NCBI RefSeq assembly: GCF_027111275.1
Contig: NZ_CP114286.1
Span: 2,604,001 to 2,668,000, forward strand
Direction of reading: 5' to 3'
Origin: Flavobacterium luteolum
Lineage (GTDB): Bacteria; Bacteroidota; Bacteroidia; Flavobacteriales; Flavobacteriaceae
DNA length: 64,000 nucleotides
Part shown: positions 29,166 to 36,446 of the stretch, in pieces
Position numbering within the stretch: position 1 is the stretch's first letter
Layout of the letters: every line of letters starts with the position of its first letter
Made by a program: the position numbers and the translations under genes
The notes under the pieces: model-generated
The model's input: the letters and a program-made list of their open reading frames with translations, nothing else
Database searches by the model: none
Told to the model about the DNA's origin: nothing

Positions 29166-32012
29166 ATGAAGAAAAATGTACTAATCGTTTTAGGTCTTGT
29201 GACTTTTTCAGGACTTTATGCTCAAGACAATAAAAAAGAGCAGGATAGTTTAAAAAACAACGAACTGTCTGAAGTTACTATTATTGGATCAAGAAGTAAA
29301 AACAGAGTTAAAACAGATGTGCCTGTTCCAGTTGATGTTTTCAATGTGTCAGAAATAACAAAAGGAGCACCTCAAACCAGTGTAACTCAAATTTTAAATT
29401 ATGTTGCTCCTTCGTTTACGAGTAACCCAACATCTACGGCAGATGCAACAGACCACGTCGACCCTGCGCAATTAAGAGGATTAGGACCAGATCAGGTTCT
29501 GATTTTAGTAAACGGAAAAAGAAGACATACAAGTGCTTTGGTAAACATTAACGGATCGCCAGGAAGAGGATCTGTTGGAACAGACCTAAATGCCATTCCG
29601 TCTTTTGCCATAGAAAGAATAGAAGTTTTAAGAGATGGAGCTGCCGCACAATACGGTTCTGATGCGATTGCGGGAGTTATTAATATTGTTCTAAAGAAAA
29701 ACGCTAATTATCTAACAGGAGGAATTCAATATGGAGCAAATTTATCTTCGGGGTCAAATAATTTTGAAGGAGGAGCAGACGGACAAACTGCCCAAATCGA
29801 TTTAAATTACGGAACTTCATTGGGCAAACCTGGAAGTTTCTTAAATATCACAGGAACTGCGGTAACGAGACAAGCAACAAGCAGAGCAGGAATTAGAAGC
29901 AATGCTATTTTTAATGCTTACAATGCAGTAGAAAATAGAGCGGCACAAGATGGTGTAGAAATTAACTCTTTGTTTAGCAACATTAATACGACTACAAATT
30001 CAGCTCAGATTTTGTCTTCTTTAAAACAATATGCGCCGCAAGTAAGTTATTTTACAACAGCACAGCAAAACGCCATAGCATCAGCTTCAACAATTGCGCA
30101 GATGCAGACCGCTTTAAATTTTGATGTTACTAATAATGAATTGGCTTATAGAGGACAGCAGAGAAGTGATTATAATATGAGTGTTGGTCAGTCAGAATTG
30201 GCTTCTGGACAAGCATATTACAATGCAAAATATCCATTAACAGAAATAACTTCTTTGTATTCTTTTGGTGGAATATCGTACAGAAGCGGAAAATCGTATG
30301 CATTTAATAGATTGCCAAATGGTTCTGGAACTTTCACGCAAGTGTATCAAAACGGATTCTTGCCAGAAATTGAATCAAAAATTTTAGATGCTTCTGCAGC
30401 AGTTGGTGTAACTACAGAATTGTTCGGATTTGATACCGATTTGAGTACCACTTTAGGAACAAACTCTTTTAATTATGATGTAAATAATTCCATCAATGCA
30501 ACTTTAGGAACAAATTCTCCTTTTAGTTTTGATGCAGGAAAAGTTTCGTTTTTACAAAGCACAACTAATTTGGATTTTAGTAAAAAACTAGATGTTCTTT
30601 CTGGACTGAATGTTGCTTTTGGAGGTGAATTCAGATATGAAAACTACGAAATTAAAGCAGGAGAAGAAGCTTCTTACGGATTGTATGATGTAAACGGAAA
30701 TTTAGTTTCAGGAATTCTGCCAAGCAATTCACCATTGATTGTAACTGACTTCTTTGGAAACAAACGTGGAGCAGGAGCTCAAGGATTTTCAGGATTTCAG
30801 CCTTCGGATGCTAAAGAAAAAAACAGAAAAAGTGGCGCCGCTTACATAGATTTAGAATTGAATGCCACTGAGAAATGGCTCATAAATGGAGCTGCACGTT
30901 ATGAAAACTATTCAGATTTTGGAAATACGGTTACGTTTAAACTGGCTTCTCTTTTAAAATTAAATGATAATATCAATTGGAGAATTTCTGGACAGACTGG
31001 TTTTAGAGCGCCTTCTTTACAGCAAAGATATTTTGAGTCAAGTTCTACTCAATTTATAAACGGTTCTCCATATCAAGTTGGTTATTTTACAAACGATTCG
31101 CAAGCAGCAAAAAGCATTGGAATTGAAAGTTTAAAACCAGAAAAATCAAAAAGCATCAGTACAGGATTTACATTTAAAATTCCTGAAGCTAACATAACCA
31201 TTGCTACTGATGCTTATTTTACAAGAATCAATGACAGAATTGTACTGTCTGGACAATATTCTAGACCAACAGATGCGCAGATTGCAGCGGCAACTTCGCC
31301 AGAACAGGCAGAGGCGTTGACTTTATTTCAGCAGGCATTTGATTTGAAAGGTGTAGAAAGAGCTTCATTCTGGACAAACGGAATCGATTCTGAAACAAAA
31401 GGTATTGATTTGGTAATTTCTCAGAAATATGATGTAATTCAGGATTTCACAATTAGAAACGATTTTGCATTAAGTTTCAACGAAACCAAAAGAGTAGGAG
31501 ATCTGCATATTCCGCAGTCTATCGTTAATGCTGGAGGAGAACCTTACATCTATTCTTTCTTTCCAGAATCAAGCCGAGTATATTTGGAAGAAGCGATTCC
31601 AAAATTGAAAGCCAATTTCATGACTACTTTCAATATTAAAAAACTGGATATTTATTTAAGAAATAGCTATTTCGGAAAAGTTACAGACCCAGGAGCAACA
31701 GATGTGAATTTAGACGGATTTTCTTCTGTGTATGAACACCCGGAATACAGCGCAAAATTGGTTACCGATTTATCTTTAGGATATCAGATCAACGAGCATT
31801 TGAGAGCAACAATTGGGGTTAATAATATAGGAGATGTTTATCCAGACCGAAATAATCCTGCAACTCCAGCCTTTACAAACACAACGCCAACTTTGTCGCC
31901 TGCACCAAGTACAGATTTGACAAATGCGAATCAGTTTGCGTATTCAAGAGCAGTTTCTCAATTCGGATTAAACGGAAGATTTGGTTTTGCCCGTTTGAGC
32001 TTTAAATTTTAA
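29166..32012 (+). CDS. TonB-dependent receptor, probably for a sulfur or methionine-related nutrient
   Basis: 948 aa. Signal peptide (TFSGLYAQ), TonB-box-like LSEVTIIGSR, full plug domain (QILNYVAPSF, QLRGLGPDQVLILVNGKRRH, GTDLNAIPSFAIERIEVLRDGA... AGVINIVLKK) and a 22-strand-type barrel ending FGFARLSFKF. No CarboxypepD_reg domain, unlike most Bacteroidota receptors. The substrate is not evident from the sequence. The Met/Cys leader-peptide attenuator upstream and the O-acetylhomoserine sulfhydrylase unit downstream suggest uptake of a sulfur source under Met/Cys shortage. Confidence 0.85.
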   Translation: MKKNVLIVLGLVTFSGLYAQDNKKEQDSLKNNELSEVTIIGSRSKNRVKTDVPVPVDVFNVSEITKGAPQTSVTQILNYVAPSFTSNPTSTADATDHVDPAQLRGLGPDQVLILVNGKRRHTSALVNINGSPGRGSVGTDLNAIPSFAIERIEVLRDGAAAQYGSDAIAGVINIVLKKNANYLTGGIQYGANLSSGSNNFEGGADGQTAQIDLNYGTSLGKPGSFLNITGTAVTRQATSRAGIRSNAIFNAYNAVENRAAQDGVEINSLFSNINTTTNSAQILSSLKQYAPQVSYFTTAQQNAIASASTIAQMQTALNFDVTNNELAYRGQQRSDYNMSVGQSELASGQAYYNAKYPLTEITSLYSFGGISYRSGKSYAFNRLPNGSGTFTQVYQNGFLPEIESKILDASAAVGVTTELFGFDTDLSTTLGTNSFNYDVNNSINATLGTNSPFSFDAGKVSFLQSTTNLDFSKKLDVLSGLNVAFGGEFRYENYEIKAGEEASYGLYDVNGNLVSGILPSNSPLIVTDFFGNKRGAGAQGFSGFQPSDAKEKNRKSGAAYIDLELNATEKWLINGAARYENYSDFGNTVTFKLASLLKLNDNINWRISGQTGFRAPSLQQRYFESSSTQFINGSPYQVGYFTNDSQAAKSIGIESLKPEKSKSISTGFTFKIPEANITIATDAYFTRINDRIVLSGQYSRPTDAQIAAATSPEQAEALTLFQQAFDLKGVERASFWTNGIDSETKGIDLVISQKYDVIQDFTIRNDFALSFNETKRVGDLHIPQSIVNAGGEPYIYSFFPESSRVYLEEAIPKLKANFMTTFNIKKLDIYLRNSYFGKVTDPGATDVNLDGFSSVYEHPEYSAKLVTDLSLGYQINEHLRATIGVNNIGDVYPDRNNPATPAFTNTTPTLSPAPSTDLTNANQFAYSRAVSQFGLNGRFGFARLSFKF

Positions 32013-32018
32013 TTAAAT

Positions 32019-32061
32019 AAATTTCTTTCAAGTCTTTATTTGAAAGGCTTGAAAGAAATTT
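32019..32061. repeat. Perfect 14-bp inverted repeat after the TonB receptor
   Basis: AAATTTCTTTCAAG (32019-32032) and CTTGAAAGAAATTT (32048-32061). An A run follows rather than a T run, so on the plus strand it is a stem without a U tract. It may protect the mRNA 3' end. Confidence 0.7.
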
Positions 32062-32093
32062 CAAAAAAAAATAGTACAAAATTTCAATTTTAA

Positions 32094-32125
32094 TTTGGTC
32101 GTTAAAAAAATACTTATTACATTTA
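32094..32125 (+). promoter_or_regulatory. Promoter of leader peptide 2 unit
   Basis: TTTG (32094-32097), 20-bp spacer, TACATTTA (32118-32125; one mismatch). Confidence 0.45.
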
Positions 32126-32133
32126 CTCTATCG

Positions 32134-32163
32134 AATTAGTCGAATTTAAAAATTAGTCGAATT
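32134..32163 (+). repeat. 13-bp direct repeat near the predicted start of transcription
   Basis: AATTAGTCGAATT at 32134-32146 and 32151-32163, 17-bp period, just after the -7 box. Possible operator or RNA element of the sulfhydrylase unit. Confidence 0.6.
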
Positions 32164-32179
32164 CAAATTTTAAATAAAA

Positions 32180-32260
32180 ATGAAAACAATAGCAAAAGGA
32201 AATATGATGTGTTGTAAAATGATGCAAATGTGCATCCAAATTTGCTGTTGCCAAAAGTGA
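32180..32260 (+). CDS. Leader peptide 2 (26 aa, six Met and six Cys) of an attenuator
   Basis: ATG to TGA ORF with the run GNMMCCKMMQMCIQICCC: twelve of 26 residues are Met or Cys, far beyond chance. The last codons (GCCAAAAG, 32250-32257) can pair with CTTTTGGT in the 5' arm and loop of the following terminator (32296-32303) as an antiterminator. The core NMMCCKM is shared with leader peptide 1. The unit behind it encodes a 58-aa protein and O-acetylhomoserine sulfhydrylase, so sensing of Met-tRNA and Cys-tRNA charging fits the pathway. This is the clearest of the four leaders. Confidence 0.75.
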   Translation: MKTIAKGNMMCCKMMQMCIQICCCQK

Positions 32261-32290
32261 AAGAGACAATCTTTGTTATAGTTAAACTAT

Positions 32291-32325
32291 AAGCCCTTTT
32301 GGTCGCCATCCGAAAGGGCTTTTTT
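32291..32325 (+). terminator. Attenuator terminator 2
   Basis: AAGCCCTTT/AAAGGGCTT with a 13-nt loop and T tail, 31 bp after the leader stop. Confidence 0.85.
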
Positions 32326-32351
32326 ATTTCCAACATTTTAAATTTTAAATC

Positions 32352-32528
32352 ATGAATACACTAGATATAAATACAATCGCATTTCAATACTTATTAAGAA
32401 ATAATAATTCGGAAGAGACATCAACTGAAACGCTAAAGTATGATCCTGCACAGCAGACAAAAACACAAAAATCATTACTATTTCATTTATATGATCTTGA
32501 AGAAGAAGCCGAAGATATTTTAGCTTAA
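32352..32528 (+). CDS. 58-aa protein of unknown function, first gene behind attenuator 2
   Basis: Starts MNTLDINTIAFQYLLRNN and ends FHLYDLEEEAEDILA. Acidic, with no Cys and no Met after the start, which would suit synthesis when Met and Cys are short. No signal peptide or membrane segment. It lies 69 bp before the sulfhydrylase gene with no promoter or terminator between. I do not recognise a family. The 72-aa gene at 35860 holds the matching position behind attenuators 3 and 4. Confidence 0.6.
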   Translation: MNTLDINTIAFQYLLRNNNSEETSTETLKYDPAQQTKTQKSLLFHLYDLEEEAEDILA

Positions 32529-32596
32529 ATCAATTTTAAAAATCAATATCAATTACAATATAAAACGTATTAACAATACCTAAAAACTTAAAAATC

Positions 32597-33901
32597 ATGA
32601 GCACACAAAAATTTGCAACAAACGCATTACACGCAGGACACGACGTAGCTAAAAACGCAGGAACTAGAGCCGTGCCTATTTACCAGACATCATCATATGT
32701 GTTTAATAACGCCGATCATGCAGCCAATTTATTTGGTCTTGCCGAAGCCGGATTTATTTATACCAGATTAAATAATCCAACAAATGACATTTTAGAACAG
32801 CGTCTGGCAGCACTCGAAGGCGGGATTGGAGCTGTTGTTACGGCTTCTGGAGCATCGGCGATTTCTACAACTTTGTTGACTTTGCTAAAAGCGGGAGATC
32901 ATATCGTAGCTTCAAACAGTTTATACGGAGGGACTTATAATCTTCTAAAAGTTACCTTGCCAAGATTAGGAATTACTACCACATTTGTAGATCCTTCAAA
33001 ACCTGAAAACTTTACAAAAGCAGCAAAAGAAAATACAAGAGCTTTCTTTGTTGAGTCTCTAGGAAATCCAAAATTAGATGTATTAGACTTAAAAGCAATT
33101 TCGGCAGAAGCCAAAGCATTCAAAGTACCATTTATAGTAGACAATACAGTTGCGACACCTTATTTATTAAACCCAATTAAATATGGTGCCGATATTGTAA
33201 TTCATTCCTTAACAAAATATATCGCAGGAAACGGAACTTCATTAGGAGGCGTTATCATTGATGCTGGAAACTTTGATTGGGCAAACGGAAAATTCCCAGA
33301 ATTTACCGAGCCATCTGCAGGATACCACGGATTAGTATATCATGAAGCCTTAGGAAATGCAGCTTTTATTGCAAAAGCTCGAATTGAAGGACTGCGTGAT
33401 TTTGGTTCTGCTTTGAGTCCATTTAATGCTTTTCAGATTATTCAAGGATTAGAAACGCTTCCAATCCGAATCAAGAAACATAGTGAAAATGCTTTGGCGC
33501 TAGCCGAATGGTTAGAGAAACAAGATGAGGTAGTTTGGGTAAATTATCCAGGTTTAAAATCTAACAAATATCATGATCTGGCTAAAGAATATTTGCCAGA
33601 AGGCCAAAGCGGCATTATCACTTTCGGATTAAAAGGTGGTTTTGATGCGGCCAAAAAAGTGGTAGATGATACAAAACTATTCTCTCTGCTGGCTAATATT
33701 GGTGACACAAAATCACTGATTATTCACCCTGCAAGTACGACACACCAGCAATTAACAGAATCAGAGCAAATAGAAACTGGAGTTTCTAAAGATTTGATTC
33801 GTCTGTCTGTCGGAATTGAAGATATTGAAGATTTAATTGCTGATTTGCAAACTGTTTTTGAGAGCGTTTCGCTTTCTCAATTCAGCATCAATAAAAATTA
33901 G
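32597..33901 (+). CDS. metY: O-acetylhomoserine sulfhydrylase
   Basis: 434 aa PLP enzyme of the Cys/Met metabolism family. Makes homocysteine from O-acetylhomoserine and sulfide. PLP lysine about 207 in SLTKYIAGNGTSLGG; substrate arm YTRLNNPT; the length and the 240-260 insertion (EPSAGYHGLVYHEALG) fit the O-acetylhomoserine type rather than cystathionine gamma-synthase. It is in a transcription unit behind a Met/Cys leader attenuator. Its partner MetX is 2.5 kb downstream. Confidence 0.92.
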   Translation: MSTQKFATNALHAGHDVAKNAGTRAVPIYQTSSYVFNNADHAANLFGLAEAGFIYTRLNNPTNDILEQRLAALEGGIGAVVTASGASAISTTLLTLLKAGDHIVASNSLYGGTYNLLKVTLPRLGITTTFVDPSKPENFTKAAKENTRAFFVESLGNPKLDVLDLKAISAEAKAFKVPFIVDNTVATPYLLNPIKYGADIVIHSLTKYIAGNGTSLGGVIIDAGNFDWANGKFPEFTEPSAGYHGLVYHEALGNAAFIAKARIEGLRDFGSALSPFNAFQIIQGLETLPIRIKKHSENALALAEWLEKQDEVVWVNYPGLKSNKYHDLAKEYLPEGQSGIITFGLKGGFDAAKKVVDDTKLFSLLANIGDTKSLIIHPASTTHQQLTESEQIETGVSKDLIRLSVGIEDIEDLIADLQTVFESVSLSQFSINKN

Positions 33902-33929
33902 GTTTTTTTGTTTTTTGTTTGAAAAATTG

Positions 33930-33964
33930 CCTTTAGCGAGTGGTTTTGCTAAAGGTGATTTTTT
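33930..33964 (+). terminator. Terminator after metY
   Basis: CCTTTAGC/GCTAAAGG, 8-bp stem, 10-nt loop, T run. Confidence 0.75.
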
Positions 33965-34035
33965 ATGAAAAACACCATTATAAAATTTAAATCATATAAG
34001 GAATATAAGTGCATTTTAGAAGAAGCGTAATGTAA

Positions 34036-34055
34036 AGACGCACCACAGTGCATCT
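34036..34055. repeat. REP-like palindrome
   Basis: AGACGCAC/GTGCATCT with one mismatch around CACA. From memory, similar GACGCACxxCAGTGCGTC strings are frequent in Bacteroidota spacers. Confidence 0.45.
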
Positions 34056-34131
34056 AGTTTTGTGATGCAAAAAATATTAAATGAACTTACATCACTTATA
34101 TGGTTTTAAAAAATTAAAAATGTTAGAAATT

Positions 34132-35220
34132 ATGTCAAAGCTTAAAATAAACATTATCCTTTTCGGAATTGGTAATATCGGAAGCACTTTGATTAATCAA
34201 ATTGTAGAAAGTCAGGAGTTTTTTCTGGAAAGTAAAAATGTCGATTTTCATTTTCCAATTATAACCAATTCTACGGTTGCTTTTTTTGAGAAAGAAGGCG
34301 TTGGATATGCTTGGGAAACCAATTTTAGACAATTGGCTGTTCCTTTTAAAGTAGAAGATATTGTCGAATTTGCACAAGAAAATGAATTCGAAAACTTGAT
34401 TGCTGTAGACGCAACAGCCAGCGATGAATTGGTGAAGCATTACAATACGTTAATCAAAAATGGATTTAATATTGTAGCGGTAAACAAAAAAGCCAATACG
34501 CTCCCGATTGACTTATATAAAGAGCTACGAGCAGATCTTAAAAAGTATGACAAGGAGTTTTTTTATGAAACATCTGTTGAGGCTGGAATTCCTGTTTTGC
34601 AAACCTTAAGAGATTTGTATTACTCGGGAGAAAAAATCACTAAGATTCGAGGGGTTTTCTCTGATAATTTGAGTTATGTCTTTAATCGATTTTCATCGGA
34701 AGATGTTTCGTTTTCGTCTGTTTTAAAAGATGCAAGCCTTTTAGGTTTAATGAAATCAAACTTCAAAGAAGATTTATCAGGAAATGATACAGCAAGAAAG
34801 CTTCTGATATTGGCTAGAGAAATTGGAAAAGATTTTGAGCTTTCAGATATTAAAATTAAGCCGTTTATAACCGAAGAACATTTGGAAAAAAATGGTGTGT
34901 TAAATAAAGACGCAGTCGATAAATCTTTTAAGATTGCCAAAATTACTCAGGCAGAAAATCATGTGCTTCGATATGTAGGAGAATTTGATGTTGAAAAAGG
35001 CACTTTGGAAGCCAAATTAATTTCTGAACCAGTCGATTCTCCAATCGGACAATTAAAAGGTTCTGATGCCATTTTTGAAATTTATACCAAATCGTACGCC
35101 GATATTCCAATCGTAATTCAGAGTGCTCCGCCATGTAAACAGGCAATTTCAAGAGGAATTATAACGGATATTCTGAAAATTGCAGAACGAATTAGGATTA
35201 AAGAAGCCGTTTGGCTATAA
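34132..35220 (+). CDS. Divergent homoserine-dehydrogenase-like protein, likely altered or lost activity
   Basis: 362 aa, no aspartokinase domain. Clearly homologous to the C-terminal half of ThrA at 37438: FGIGNIGSTLINQIVES versus FGHGLVGGTLINQILES, and both share the GND..RKLLILARE segment. But the substrate and catalytic signature is changed: TEPDPREDL of ThrA reads MKSNFKEDL here, removing the conserved Glu and Asp; FSGTLSYLFN reads FSDNLSYVFN; TNVGAGLP reads TSVEAGIP; and GAGAGSAVTARG reads SAPPCKQAISRG. The reading frame is intact over full length, so it is not a pseudogene. It may bind a pathway ligand as a sensor, or use another substrate. Start chosen at MSKLKINI; Mets at 34081 and 34120 are alternatives. 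Confidence 0.7.
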   Translation: MSKLKINIILFGIGNIGSTLINQIVESQEFFLESKNVDFHFPIITNSTVAFFEKEGVGYAWETNFRQLAVPFKVEDIVEFAQENEFENLIAVDATASDELVKHYNTLIKNGFNIVAVNKKANTLPIDLYKELRADLKKYDKEFFYETSVEAGIPVLQTLRDLYYSGEKITKIRGVFSDNLSYVFNRFSSEDVSFSSVLKDASLLGLMKSNFKEDLSGNDTARKLLILAREIGKDFELSDIKIKPFITEEHLEKNGVLNKDAVDKSFKIAKITQAENHVLRYVGEFDVEKGTLEAKLISEPVDSPIGQLKGSDAIFEIYTKSYADIPIVIQSAPPCKQAISRGIITDILKIAERIRIKEAVWL

Positions 35221-35351
35221 ATTTTTAGAAAAAAAGAAAAAAAGTTCTTTGATAAATTGATTTGTCAAATGGAATTGTTAAGGAAAATATGTTGTTTTTG
35301 TAAGTTTTTTACCTTTATTATTTCGTTTTCGTTTTTGTAAGATGTTTTTTG

Positions 35352-35381
35352 TCGTTAAAAAACTGATTTTTAACGATTTTT
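35352..35381 (+). terminator. Terminator after the homoserine-dehydrogenase-like gene
   Basis: TCGTTAAAAA/TTTTTAACGA, 10-bp stem, followed by TTTTTG. It is 130 bp downstream of the stop. Confidence 0.65.
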
Positions 35382-35403
35382 GTAATTAAATTCTTGAATT
35401 TAA

Positions 35404-35435
35404 TTTGTGTAATAAAAAAAATATTTGCATATTTG
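35404..35435 (+). promoter_or_regulatory. Promoter of the double-attenuator unit
   Basis: TTTG (35404-35407), 20-bp spacer, CATATTTG (35428-35435; one mismatch). None of this quality is seen between attenuators 3 and 4. Confidence 0.45.
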
Positions 35436-35462
35436 TTATACCCAAAAACTACTAGAAATCAA

Positions 35463-35534
35463 ATGAACTTAAAAGTCAACAAAATGTTTTGTGCCATTTC
35501 GGTTAAGACCGAGGCTGGGGTGTCTATTGCTTAA
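35463..35534 (+). CDS. Leader peptide 3 (23 aa) of an attenuator
   Basis: ATG to TAA ORF containing NKMFCAIS and ending KTEAGVSIA. Two Met and one Cys, so its composition is weaker than leaders 1 and 2. Codons 17-18 (GAG GCT, 35511-35516) can pair with AGCCTC (35569-35574) in the 5' arm of the terminator that follows, the same geometry as in leader 1. NKMF is shared with leader peptide 4. Confidence 0.55.
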   Translation: MNLKVNKMFCAISVKTEAGVSIA

Positions 35535-35565
35535 AAAAATTGTAAGAATACAATAATAATATAGT

Positions 35566-35598
35566 AAAAGCCTCCCAAGAAATTTTGGGAGGCTTTTT
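35566..35598 (+). terminator. Attenuator terminator 3
   Basis: AAAAGCCTCCCAA/TTGGGAGGCTTTT, 13-bp stem with a 6-nt loop and T run. No gene end explains it, since the nearest upstream gene already has its own terminator. Confidence 0.88.
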
Positions 35599-35646
35599 AA
35601 TTTACAACAAATGCAGAATTTAAATAAAATACAATATAAATCACAG

Positions 35647-35712
35647 ATGAATAAATCCTTACAGATGAACAAGATGTTTACTGTCGCGCTTATTTGCGCA
35701 TACGTCTGTTGA
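35647..35712 (+). CDS. Leader peptide 4 (21 aa) of an attenuator
   Basis: ATG to TGA ORF with MNKMF in the middle and ICAYVC at the end: three Met and two Cys. The segment GATACTAAAAG (35711-35721), overlapping the stop codon, pairs over 11 positions (one G-U) with CTTTTGGTATC (35748-35758), which is the 5' arm and loop of the next terminator. Its place right after terminator 3 without a new promoter makes it the second of two attenuators in series. Confidence 0.6.
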   Translation: MNKSLQMNKMFTVALICAYVC

Positions 35713-35742
35713 TACTAAAAGTATAAATGAGTTTAAAAACTT

Positions 35743-35782
35743 AAACCCTTTTGGTATCTAGAAAATCCAAAAGGGTTTTTTT
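35743..35782 (+). terminator. Attenuator terminator 4
   Basis: AAACCCTTTTGG/CCAAAAGGGTTT, 12-bp stem with a 12-nt loop and T run; 30 bp after leader 4. Confidence 0.88.
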
Positions 35783-35859
35783 ATTCCCGAAAGGGGCTTA
35801 ACACAAACATAAAAGAGAAATAAAGATTATAAAACGCAACTTAACTAAAACTTAATATC

Positions 35860-36078
35860 ATGAGCACATTGAACTACTTAGCAGAAAAAATTTCAGATTT
35901 GAAAAACAGAAGGACTAGAAAAAACAATCCGCCACCACCAATAAACGAATTGGCTCACCCAAGATTCGGAATAACAGAGGCTGAAATCACAGAGGGAGGT
36001 AAAGCAGCTGAGAAAAAAGCACCTAACTCTTTATTGTTTTTGATGTATTCAAAAGAAAATGAAACGCTTTTTATCTAA
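35860..36078 (+). CDS. 72-aa protein of unknown function behind attenuators 3 and 4
   Basis: MSTLNYLAEKISDLKNRRTR, a PPPP stretch at about 26-29, then a mixed C-terminal half ending NETLFI. Only one internal Met and no Cys, as in the 58-aa protein behind attenuator 2. Soluble, no signal. The next gene (metX) has its own promoter and riboswitch, so this may be the only product of the double-attenuated transcript, unless read-through occurs. No family recognised. Confidence 0.6.
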   Translation: MSTLNYLAEKISDLKNRRTRKNNPPPPINELAHPRFGITEAEITEGGKAAEKKAPNSLLFLMYSKENETLFI

Positions 36079-36208
36079 ACGTAAAAGCATCATAAACTAG
36101 GGTAAAACCTGCTTAATTTTACTGGGCATTTTTGTTCGGTAAATTTTTGCGTATAATAGTTTTTGCTAAAATAAGTCTCAGAAATTTAACAAACACTTTT
36201 AGATAAAA

Positions 36209-36240
36209 TTTGTTTGTTAGAGAAAATAGTAGTTAATTTG
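36209..36240 (+). promoter_or_regulatory. Promoter of the metX riboswitch transcript
   Basis: TTTG (36209-36212), 20-bp spacer, TTAATTTG (36233-36240), followed by CACCG as at metK. Confidence 0.5.
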
Positions 36241-36269
36241 CACCGTTAAGTTCAAAAACGTATTGAAAT

Positions 36270-36372
36270 GTTATAAAGAAAGGACGAGGGATTAGACCCG
36301 ATGAAGCCTTAGCAACCCTTCGGTAAAACGAAGAAGGTGCTACATTCTACCACGCCAAACGTGGAAAGATAA
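36270..36372 (+). promoter_or_regulatory. SAM-I riboswitch (S box) of metX-thrA
   Basis: Closing stem GTTAT/ATAAC, then the S-box core GAGGGATTAGACCCGATGAA, GCCTTAGCAACC, the CTTCGGTAAAACGAAG hairpin, GGTGCTACATTCTACC, and a final CACG...CGTG hairpin with AAAGATAA. The spacer to the start has only a weak CTAG...CTAG stem and no good terminator, so control of translation is more likely than of termination. Confidence 0.93.
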
Positions 36373-36446
36373 CAACAAGATTTTTTCTAGTTAAACCTAG
36401 TTTTTCTTTTTAATATTTCCATATACAAATCAATAATACAACAGAT

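Noticed and set aside
33965..34030. 21-aa ORF after the metY terminator
   Set aside because: One Cys only, no downstream terminator or antiterminator pairing; overlaps ordinary AT-rich spacer.
34135..34440. 101-codon minus-strand ORF inside the homoserine-dehydrogenase-like gene
   Set aside because: The plus-strand protein aligns with ThrA over its full length, so the minus frame is by-product.
34132..35220. Homoserine-dehydrogenase-like gene as a pseudogene
   Set aside because: No frameshift or internal stop over 362 codons, and structural motifs are kept; changed active site suggests new function rather than decay.
35269..35340. 23-codon ORF with ICCFCKFF before the terminator at 35352, a possible fifth leader peptide
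   Set aside because: No segment of it can pair with the terminator arm, the rest is Phe/Ser-rich, and the terminator is explained by the gene ending at 35220.
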